Of a stretch of DNA of 20,537 nt, positions 14,977-20,537 are shown one piece after another. Both the position numbers and the translations under genes were made by a program. Source of the stretch: an uncultured Clostridia bacterium (lineage in GTDB: Bacteria; Bacillota_A; Clostridia; Oscillospirales; Acutalibacteraceae); the NCBI GenBank assembly GCA_944380625.1, contig CALWIE010000045.1, positions 1 through 20,537 on the forward strand, written 5' to 3'. Each line of letters opens with the position of its first letter. The first letter of the stretch is position 1. Below the pieces are notes generated by a model. The model was given only the letters and a program-made list of their open reading frames with translations, had not been told where the DNA came from and searched no databases.

Positions 14977-15005
14977 AGTATACCTACATTTTTCCCCCTT
15001 GTCAA
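14977..15005 (-). promoter_or_regulatory. Strong sigma-A promoter of the polyamine operon
   Basis: On the minus strand there is a perfect TTGACA (15000-15005), 17 nt, then TATACT (14977-14982, 5 of 6). The predicted start near 14970 lies about 350 nt before speD. It is the best-matching promoter in the window. Confidence 0.85.
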
Positions 15006-15010
15006 CCTTC

Positions 15011-15240
15011 TTTCTTGACCTTCTTTCTTGAAAGAAAGAAGGCAAAGAACTTTTACGTCGCGGGCGCTACGTCCCGGTGGGACGTTGTCCAGCGCCCGAC
15101 CGAGGCGGCAGCCGAGACCGGCGCTGGGCGCGCCTTGGCATGGCGCTATGCAATGGATTTGCGTCTGCGGTTTTTGGCAGTATCAGAGTGGTTTCTCTCG
15201 GGTTCTCTTCCCGCTGGCTTTCGTTTCGAAGGGGCGCCTG
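15011..15240 (+). repeat. Dispersed repeat signature (copy 5) and adjoining structured spacer
   Basis: The stretch between the polyamine promoter and the DUF4317 gene's 3' end contains no gene I can support. It opens with the signature stem CCTTCTTTCTT-GA-AAGAAAGAAGG (15019-15042), then CAAAGAACTTTTACGTCGCGG. CGGGCGCT (15061-15068) then pairs with AGCGCCCG (15091-15098). Nested inside, ACGTCCC-GGT-GGGACGT (15069-15085) forms an inner stem, and a 5-nt bulge separates the two stems on one side. The remainder to 15240 is unlike the other copies and I cannot explain it. Confidence 0.55.
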
Positions 15241-15244
15241 GATC

Positions 15245-16390
15245 TCAGCTTTCCTCCGGGGAGAACCGCACCGGCACGCCGTTGACCTCCACACCGCCCT
15301 CGGCCCGGATGAGGATATACCCCACCCCATCGATGATACGGGTTTCCACCAGATCTCCCCGCTGGGGAGGCACCTGGATTTTCACCTCTGGGGTGCAAAC
15401 CTCCAGCTTGCGCTTATCCACCAAATTTTGCGGGGCGATTCTGGCGTTGGGGCCAAACTCCTCCTCGAAACGCTGGGCAAAGGCCTCTCGATGCTCCTCC
15501 TCCACACCGCTGATGGAAAGCACCGTCTCCAAGGCTCCCTTGGACAGCACCAGCGGCTCCGGGTCCTTGTCCTCCTTGTGCTGGGCCATCATGTCCACCA
15601 GCCGGCCCTGGACCGACTGGACCACATCCAGGCTGCAATCCTCCCCCAGCGTCTCCGTCAGCAGAGACTGAAAGGTTTCCCGCTGGGCGTCCGCCGGCGG
15701 AGGAAGCTCCTGGCGGAACAAGGTGTCCACCAGCTCCTGATGGCTCTCCCCTGTGTTTTTGGTGTAGTAAAGCGCCTCGTACAGATTGGCGCACCGGTCG
15801 TCAAAGGCGGGAAACAGAAACCCAGCCTCCGGCGGAGCGATGACCCAGTCCACCTCCCGGTTGCGGAACAGGTTCTCCGGCACCCGATAGCTGAGCACGG
15901 GCTTTGTCTCCTTTACAGGACACAGGCTGCACAGAATGTAGGAATACACTGTGTCCGAGGCGTCCTCCAGAGAGCCGCCGTCCTTTCCCCGATAGGGTAC
16001 ATCATAGGAGTCGCAGGCCAGCAGGATCAAATACCCCGTGTCCTCCAGACGGAAGCTGCCCGCCACCTGCTGGAAAAATTCCGCCGCAGCCTCCTCGTCC
16101 CGCAGCTGGGAATCCCGCAGGGCCATCAGCAGCCTGTGCTCTGGACTGTTCACTACCTGACCGGTGGAAAAGGAGACGCTCAGCAGATTTCTTCCCAGCC
16201 CTCCGGACAGGGTTTTCCGCAGCAGGTTCAGCAGGTTTTCCCCCTCCTCCTGGGGCATCAGGGCCAGGGATTGGTCAAACTGGGAAACCACCTCCCCCTG
16301 CTGGCTTACATAGCAGCCCCGCACATGGGTGACAGCGCTTTTCTCCGGCCGGAACCGGCGGCGGATCTCCGCCACTTCCTTTTCGTTCAT
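15245..16390 (-). CDS. DUF4317 family protein, function unknown
   Basis: A 381-residue soluble protein of the DUF4317 family, common in gut clostridia, with no established function. The start is typical of the family: MNEKEVAEIRRRFRPEK, then VRGCYVS, EFDQSL-like QFDQSLALM, and a KTLSGGLGRNLL stretch. Further on come MALRDSQLRDEEAAAEFFQ and, mid-protein, a predicted mixed domain with short Cys motifs (CSLCPVKE). No signal peptide or membrane segment is visible. The open frame runs further upstream, but the ATG at 16390 is right: AAGGAGGG lies about 9 nt before it and family similarity begins there. It has its own promoter and appears to be a single-gene transcript ending near a dispersed repeat. 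Confidence 0.9.
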   Translation of the reverse strand: MNEKEVAEIRRRFRPEKSAVTHVRGCYVSQQGEVVSQFDQSLALMPQEEGENLLNLLRKTLSGGLGRNLLSVSFSTGQVVNSPEHRLLMALRDSQLRDEEAAAEFFQQVAGSFRLEDTGYLILLACDSYDVPYRGKDGGSLEDASDTVYSYILCSLCPVKETKPVLSYRVPENLFRNREVDWVIAPPEAGFLFPAFDDRCANLYEALYYTKNTGESHQELVDTLFRQELPPPADAQRETFQSLLTETLGEDCSLDVVQSVQGRLVDMMAQHKEDKDPEPLVLSKGALETVLSISGVEEEHREAFAQRFEEEFGPNARIAPQNLVDKRKLEVCTPEVKIQVPPQRGDLVETRIIDGVGYILIRAEGGVEVNGVPVRFSPEES

Positions 16391-16426
16391 CGAACGTTTC
16401 CCTCCTTGCATGGCACGATAGTCTCC

Positions 16427-16456
16427 ATTATAGCGCAAACCGCCTGGAAAGCGCAA
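16427..16456 (-). promoter_or_regulatory. Promoter of the DUF4317 gene
   Basis: On the minus strand there is a perfect TATAAT (16427-16432), with TTGCGC (16451-16456) 18 nt upstream. The -35 box is weak. It begins right at the end of the kinase terminator, so one short gap ends one transcript and begins the next. Confidence 0.55.
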
Positions 16457-16484
16457 GAAAAAGCTCTCCCGCCGGGGGAGAGCC
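16457..16484 (-). terminator. Intrinsic terminator of the FGGY kinase gene
   Basis: On the minus strand GCTCTCCC (16476-16483) pairs with GGGAGAGC (16463-16470) around CCGGC, followed by five Ts and CTT. It lies 20 nt after the kinase stop codon. Confidence 0.85.
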
Positions 16485-16503
16485 TTCTCTCTGCTCTGTG
16501 AAG

Positions 16504-18105
16504 TTACCGCAGCGCCTGGCCAGCGGCCTTTTCCACTGCCAGCCCCGCCTGATACCGGCGGATGTACCGGGCAAAGCCCTCCTGGTCCGCGGGGTCCGGG
16601 CTGATGCAGTCCCCGGCGGCTCCGGCAAATACCTGGTTTTCCAAATAGTCCGCCAGGCACTGGCCCTCCTGCCGGTTCTTCCGATAGGCCGCCAGTAGCG
16701 CCATGCCCCAGGGGCCACCCTCGCCGGCGGTTTCCATCACCGCCACCGGCACGCCCAGAGCTCCCGCCAGCAGGCGCTGGCCCACGCCCTTTGTCTTGAA
16801 CAGACCGCCGTGGCCGTACAGCTTCTCCACCTGAACCTTCTCCTGCCACAGCAAATCCATGCCGATGGCCAGGGTGGCCATGGCCGCGTAGAGCTGCGCC
16901 CGCATAAAATTGGGCAGGGTCAGCTTGTTTTCCGGCTGGCGCATCAGCAGGGGACGACCCTCTCCCAAACCGGTGACAGGCTCGCCGGAATAGCAGTTGT
17001 AGCTCACCAGACCGCCGCAGTCGGGCGCTCCCTCCAAGGCCTGAAAATACAGCAGGTCATAGAGCTGGGGCTTTGTCAGCTTGGCTCCCGCCGCCTCCAG
17101 CAGCTGGGCAAACAGCTTTACCCAGGCGTCCAGGTCCGAGGTGCAGGTGTTCACATGGACCATAGCCACCGGCTTGCCGTCGGGAGTGGTGACCATGTCG
17201 ATCTCCGGGTACACCCTGGACAGCGGCTTCTCCAGCACCACCATGGAAAACACCGAGGTCCCGGCGGACACATTGCCCGTGCGCTCCCGCACCGAGTTGG
17301 TGGCGGCCATGCCCGTGCCGGCGTCCCCCTCCGGCGGGCACAGGGGCGCCCCCGGCTCCAGCGTGCCGGTGGGGTCCAGCAGGCGGGCGCCCTCCTCCGT
17401 CAAGCAGCCGGCGTCCTCCCCCGCGGAAAGCACCTGGGGCAAAATGTCCAGCAGCTTCCAGGACAGCCCCTTCTCCGCTGCCAGGGCGTCGAATTTTTGG
17501 GCCATCTCGCGGTCAAAGCCGCCGGTCTCGCTGTCAATGGGGAACATGCCCGAGGCCTCTCCCACGCCCAGCACTCTGCGGCCGGTCAGTTTCCAATGAA
17601 TGTATCCGGCCAGCGTAGTCAAGTAGTCGATTTTTCCCACATGGGCCTCCCCCCGGCGAATAGCCCGCCACAGGTGGGCAATGCTCCACCGCTGGGGAAT
17701 GTTAAAGCCAAACAGCTCTGTCAGCTGGGCGGCCTCCTCCTCGGTGATGGTGTTGCGCCAGGTGCGGAACTCCGCCAGCTGGCTCCCTTCCTTGTCAAAG
17801 GGCAGATAACCGTGCATCATGCCAGAAAAGCCCAAGGCTCCCAGCCGCTTTATAGGCTGGCCGCAGGCCTCCTCCACCTCCTGGGCCATCTGGCGGTAGG
17901 CTGCCTGTATCCCCTGCCAGGCCAGCTCCAGGGGATAGGTCCACACCCCGTCCACCAGCTGGTTCTCCCAGTCAAAGGCGCCCGAGGCAATGGGCGCGTG
18001 GTCCGGCCCGATGAGCACCGCCTTAATGCGGGTAGAACCCAGCTCAATGCCTAAAACAGCTTGCCCGTTCTGGACAGCCGATTTCATCTCGTCCCGTGTC
18101 ATCAT
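16504..18105 (-). CDS. FGGY-family carbohydrate kinase, possibly AraK-type ribulokinase
   Basis: A 533-residue sugar kinase with the two-domain FGGY fold. The N-terminal phosphate loop is [13 protein letters not shown] (18-30), and [14 protein letters not shown] with an R-T-W-R-N segment forms the sugar side. [12 protein letters not shown] begins the C-terminal domain, and [21 protein letters not shown] with [14 protein letters not shown] forms the adenosine site. It phosphorylates a ketose or polyol with ATP. The sequence type recalls the second ribulokinase (AraK) described in Clostridium acetobutylicum, often misnamed xylulokinase; I infer this from memory and from an AraR-like operator at 18127-18144. 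The ATG at 18105 has GGGAGG 9 nt upstream, and a second ATG follows at once. It is a single gene ending in a terminator, with no sugar isomerase, epimerase or transporter beside it. Confidence 0.88.
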   Translation of the reverse strand: MMTRDEMKSAVQNGQAVLGIELGSTRIKAVLIGPDHAPIASGAFDWENQLVDGVWTYPLELAWQGIQAAYRQMAQEVEEACGQPIKRLGALGFSGMMHGYLPFDKEGSQLAEFRTWRNTITEEEAAQLTELFGFNIPQRWSIAHLWRAIRRGEAHVGKIDYLTTLAGYIHWKLTGRRVLGVGEASGMFPIDSETGGFDREMAQKFDALAAEKGLSWKLLDILPQVLSAGEDAGCLTEEGARLLDPTGTLEPGAPLCPPEGDAGTGMAATNSVRERTGNVSAGTSVFSMVVLEKPLSRVYPEIDMVTTPDGKPVAMVHVNTCTSDLDAWVKLFAQLLEAAGAKLTKPQLYDLLYFQALEGAPDCGGLVSYNCYSGEPVTGLGEGRPLLMRQPENKLTLPNFMRAQLYAAMATLAIGMDLLWQEKVQVEKLYGHGGLFKTKGVGQRLLAGALGVPVAVMETAGEGGPWGMALLAAYRKNRQEGQCLADYLENQVFAGAAGDCISPDPADQEGFARYIRRYQAGLAVEKAAGQALR

Positions 18106-18126
18106 GGAACATAACCTCCCGTGCAA

Positions 18127-18144
18127 AAAATGTACATACATTTT
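18127..18144. promoter_or_regulatory. AraR-like operator at the kinase promoter
   Basis: AAAATGT-ACAT-ACATTTT is a 7+7 bp inverted repeat between the kinase start codon and its probable -10 box (TAAAAT on the minus strand, 18140-18145), which it overlaps. Its centre TGTACATACA differs by one base from the TGTACGTACA centre of Bacillus AraR sites. Binding there would block transcription. Confidence 0.45.
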
Positions 18145-18153
18145 ACCACACCT

Positions 18154-18167
18154 TGAACCGGTTTGCA
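18154..18167. promoter_or_regulatory. AACCGGTT-centred palindrome upstream of the kinase
   Basis: TGAACCGGTTTGCA, core AACCGGTT (18156-18163), lies where the -35 region of the kinase promoter would be. LacI-family sites often have such a central CG palindrome. It does not fit the catabolite (cre) consensus, whose CG is spaced differently. Confidence 0.3.
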
Positions 18168-18238
18168 CCTGTTATTTCAAAACTTTTGGCGGATTTTTTC
18201 ACCGGGCTGTCTCCAGAGATTTTCTCTTGCTTCCTGCC

Positions 18239-18267
18239 TTGCCGCCGGGGGAAGAATCTGATATAAT
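18239..18267 (+). promoter_or_regulatory. Sigma-A promoter of the DUF1846 gene
   Basis: TTGCCG (18239-18244), 17 nt and a perfect TATAAT (18262-18267), with an extended -10 TG at 18259-18260. A leader of about 70 nt with a GC-rich hairpin (GGGG/CCCC near 18305-18318) follows. Confidence 0.8.
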
Positions 18268-18345
18268 AAAATTTGTGTTTTAGGAAACGGAAAACAGCAT
18301 GGGCCGGGGACCGCCCCGCCCAAAGCCACAACAGGGGGAACAGGT

Positions 18346-19830
18346 ATGGGGAACATTGGTTTTGACAACGAGCGCTATCTTCGCACCCAGTCGGAAAATA
18401 TCCGGGAGCGCATCGCCATGTTTGGCGGCAAGCTTTATCTGGAGTTTGGGGGGAAGCTGTTTGACGACTATCACGCCTCTCGGGTGCTGCCGGGCTTTCA
18501 GCCGGACAGCAAGGTGAAGATGTTGCTGCAAATGAAGGACCAGGCGGAAATCGTCATTGTTATCAGCGCCGGGGACATTGAGAAGAACAAGGTTCGGGGA
18601 GACCTGGGCATTACCTACGACGTGGACGTGCTGCGGCTGATCGACTCCTTCCGGGAAATCGGCCTGTATGTGGGCAGCGTGGTGCTGACCCAGTACAACG
18701 CCCAGCCCGCGGCAGAGGCCTTTCAAAACCGTCTGGAGGCCCTGGGAGTGAAGGTGTTCCGCCACTACACCATTCCGGGCTATCCCTCCAACATCCCCCT
18801 CATTGTCAGCGACGAGGGCTTTGGCAAAAACGAGTATGTGGAAACCTCCCGGAGCTTGGTGGTGGTCACCGCCCCGGGACCTGGCAGCGGCAAAATGGCC
18901 ACCTGCCTTTCCCAGCTCTATCACGAGTACAAGCGGGGCGTCAAGGCGGGCTACGCCAAATTTGAGACCTTCCCCATTTGGAACCTGCCCTTAAACCATC
19001 CGGTAAACCTGGCCTACGAGGCGGCCACCGCCGACCTAAACGACGTGAACATGATCGACCCCTTCCATTTGGAGGCCTACGGCGAAACCGCCGTCAACTA
19101 CAACCGGGATGTGGAAGTGTTCCCGGTCCTCAACGCCATGCTGGAAAAAATCGCCGGAGAGTCCCCCTACAAGTCCCCCACGGACATGGGGGTAAACATG
19201 GCGGGCAGCTGCATTGTGGACGACCAGGCCTGCTGCCAGGCCGCCTGTCAGGAGATCATCCGCCGGTACTACGACGCCCTCTGCGGCCAGCGCCAGGGAA
19301 CTCTCACCGGGGACGAGGTGTACAAGGTAGAGCTGCTGATGAACAAGGCCAGCATCACCCCGCTGGACCGGCCTGTCATCGCCCCGGCCCTGAAGCGGGC
19401 CGAGGAAACCGGCCTGCCCGCCGCCGCCATTCAGCTGCCCGACGGACGAATTGTCACGGGCAAAACCTCCGCCCTGCTGGGGGCCAGCTCCGCCTGCCTG
19501 CTCAACGCGCTGAAGGCCCTGGGCGGCATCCAAAAGGACATCCACCTGATCTCCCCCATTGTCATCGAGCCCATTCAAAAGCTGAAAACCACCCATCTGG
19601 GCAGCATAAATCCCCGGCTGCACACCGACGAAATCCTGGTGGCCCTGTCCATCTGCGCGGCCACCAACCCCACCGCGGAGCTGGCTATGGCCCAGCTGAA
19701 GAAGCTGCGGGGCTGCGAAGCCCACTCCACGGTAATCCTGTCTCATGTGGACGAGGACACCTTCCGGCGGCTGGGAGTCAACCTGACCTGCGAGCCCCAG
19801 TACCAGTCGAAAAAGCTGTATCACAAGTGA
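18346..19830 (+). CDS. DUF1846 (UPF0371) family protein, function unknown
   Basis: A 494-residue soluble protein of the DUF1846/UPF0371 family, the family's usual length; no reaction is established. It opens with [20 protein letters not shown], typical of the family. [25 protein letters not shown] and a [11 protein letters not shown] segment follow. Around residue 175, [23 protein letters not shown] resembles a phosphate-binding loop and may bind a nucleotide; that is my reading. The N-terminal half looks Rossmann-like and the C-terminal part is mainly helical. AGGGGG lies about 8 nt before the ATG at 18346. It has its own promoter and terminator, so it is monocistronic, and it is divergent from the kinase gene with 240 nt between the two starts. 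Confidence 0.92.
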   Translation: MGNIGFDNERYLRTQSENIRERIAMFGGKLYLEFGGKLFDDYHASRVLPGFQPDSKVKMLLQMKDQAEIVIVISAGDIEKNKVRGDLGITYDVDVLRLIDSFREIGLYVGSVVLTQYNAQPAAEAFQNRLEALGVKVFRHYTIPGYPSNIPLIVSDEGFGKNEYVETSRSLVVVTAPGPGSGKMATCLSQLYHEYKRGVKAGYAKFETFPIWNLPLNHPVNLAYEAATADLNDVNMIDPFHLEAYGETAVNYNRDVEVFPVLNAMLEKIAGESPYKSPTDMGVNMAGSCIVDDQACCQAACQEIIRRYYDALCGQRQGTLTGDEVYKVELLMNKASITPLDRPVIAPALKRAEETGLPAAAIQLPDGRIVTGKTSALLGASSACLLNALKALGGIQKDIHLISPIVIEPIQKLKTTHLGSINPRLHTDEILVALSICAATNPTAELAMAQLKKLRGCEAHSTVILSHVDEDTFRRLGVNLTCEPQYQSKKLYHK

Positions 19831-19852
19831 CGGCGCCAGGCGCCGGAAATTG

Positions 19853-19876
19853 GCCGCCCTTCCGGGCGGCTTTTTT
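19853..19876 (+). terminator. Intrinsic terminator of the DUF1846 gene
   Basis: GCCGCCC (19853-19859), loop TTCC, GGGCGGC (19864-19870), then six Ts. It starts 22 nt after the stop codon. A small GGCGCC-type palindrome precedes it. Confidence 0.92.
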
Positions 19877-19957
19877 CATGGGGACAGCCAAAATTTTTCT
19901 CTCCCCCGCAACCAAAGAGAATTTTTAGGGTTCTTATGGATGGAGGGATAAAAGGAG

Positions 19958-20518
19958 ATGATGATTTTGAAAAAGGAGATTGACCGCAAGCTTCTGGCGG
20001 CCCTGCAAGCCCAGAATCCCCAAGGGCTGGAGGACGCCATCCACCGGTACAGCCCCTATGTGGCCGGGGTCATCCGCCGGGTGCTGGGACAGCTGGGTAC
20101 CCGGGAGGACCTGGAAGAGCTCAGCTCCGACGTGTTTGTGGCCCTGTGGAAATCGGCCGGCACGCTGCGGGAGGACAGCAATCTGAAGCTGTGGCTGGGT
20201 GTGGTGGCCCGCAACCGGGCTTTAAAGCACCTGCGCTCCCTGCGGCTGGAGCTGCCCTTGGACGACGGCCTTCTGCCCGCCGACCTTCAACAAGAGCCCT
20301 CCCGGTTTTGGGAGCGCCAGGAGGAGGCCCGTCAGGTCCGGCAGGCCGTGCTCAGTATGGAGCCCCCCGACCAGGACATTTTCCTGCGCCACTACTTTTG
20401 GCGGCAGAGCGTGGACCGCATTGCCGGCGAGCTGGGCATGAATCCCTCCACGGTGAAGAGCCGGTTAAAGCGGGGCCGGGAGAAGCTGCGAAACAAATTG
20501 AAAAAGGAGGATGCGTAA
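19958..20518 (+). CDS. ECF-type sigma-70 family sigma factor
   Basis: A 186-residue alternative sigma factor with only regions 2 and 4. Region 2 spans about residues 25-95, with TREDLEELSSDVFVALWKS (-10 recognition helix area) and a WLGVVARNRALKHLR stretch. Region 4 spans about 128-182, with DQDIFLRHYF, then VDRIAGELGMNPSTVKSRLKRGREKLR as the helix-turn-helix for the -35 element. It directs RNA polymerase to a stress or envelope regulon, probably under an anti-sigma partner. GGAGGG sits 10 nt before the ATG at 19958. A second AAAGGAG touches that ATG and would better serve a TTG at 19967, so the start may be three codons later. It overlaps the next gene by one base. A GCAACC box near 19908 could be an autoregulated -35, but I see no clear -10. 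Confidence 0.9.
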   Translation: MMILKKEIDRKLLAALQAQNPQGLEDAIHRYSPYVAGVIRRVLGQLGTREDLEELSSDVFVALWKSAGTLREDSNLKLWLGVVARNRALKHLRSLRLELPLDDGLLPADLQQEPSRFWERQEEARQVRQAVLSMEPPDQDIFLRHYFWRQSVDRIAGELGMNPSTVKSRLKRGREKLRNKLKKEDA

Positions 20519-20537
20519 TGCGCGATTTCGACCGGAT
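20518..20537 (+). CDS. Start of next gene in the sigma operon, probably anti-sigma (partial)
   Basis: The ATG at 20518-20520 shares its A with the TAA of the sigma gene, and AGGAGG lies 7 nt before it, a typical coupled start. Only six codons (MRDFDR) are visible before the window ends. Genes coupled to ECF factors in this way are usually membrane anti-sigma factors; nothing visible here proves it. Confidence 0.6.

Noticed and set aside
18154..18167. CcpA catabolite (cre) site upstream of the kinase
   Set aside because: The CG step is not at the cre position and the flanking A/T pattern mismatches in several places. It is kept only as a generic palindrome.
1..20537. tRNA, rRNA, CRISPR arrays, transposase or phage genes
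   Set aside because: None seen on either strand: no CCA-ending cloverleaf, no regularly spaced short repeats with unique spacers and no integrase or transposase motifs.

Overview
The window reads as a chromosomal segment of a GC-rich, strictly anaerobic Firmicute, most likely a gut Oscillospiraceae-type clostridium (Flavonifractor/Lawsonibacter-like). I infer this from AGGAGG-type ribosome sites, sigma-A promoters, a flavo-diiron protein, DUF4317 and DUF1846 genes and the clostridial polyamine gene set; no rRNA or other phylogenetic marker is present. I see no tRNA, rRNA, CRISPR, transposase or phage gene.

Region 1 (1-5985, minus strand, transcribed right to left) is a probable six-gene operon of unknown purpose. 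It holds two paralogous NCS2/AzgA-like permeases, a small Fe-S flavodoxin-type reductase, a TIGR03792-like small protein, an SDR dehydrogenase and a stand-alone RibD C-terminal-type reductase cut by the window edge. A TTGACA-17-TATCCT promoter and a 7+7 bp palindrome lie upstream. Region 2 (6151-7487, plus strand) is a single flavo-diiron protein gene with its own terminator. It carries an in-frame TAA 56 codons before its natural end.

Region 3 (7758-15005, minus strand) is a polyamine cluster: speD, an Orn/Lys/Arg decarboxylase, speE, agmatinase, then carboxy(nor)spermidine dehydrogenase and decarboxylase. Together these encode two different routes from putrescine to spermidine, one from decarboxylated AdoMet and one from aspartate semialdehyde. 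The cluster starts from a near-consensus promoter followed by a leader of about 350 nt. That leader holds two candidate small reading frames and an intrinsic terminator just before speD, the architecture of a translation-coupled attenuator. I regard it as the most interesting element here.

Region 4 (15245-19876) has a DUF4317 gene, an FGGY sugar kinase behind an AraR-like operator and possibly an AraK-type ribulokinase, and a divergent DUF1846 gene with a clear promoter and terminator. Region 5 (19958-end) starts an ECF-type sigma factor operon whose second gene is cut by the window edge.

A dispersed intergenic repeat occurs in five places (about 2115-2280, 7500-7752, 10246-10320, 10560-10690 and 15011-15060). 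Its signature is a hairpin of 8 or 11 bp with a constant GA loop, followed by a CAAAAACTTTTAC-like box. The stem sequence differs between copies but stays perfectly paired.
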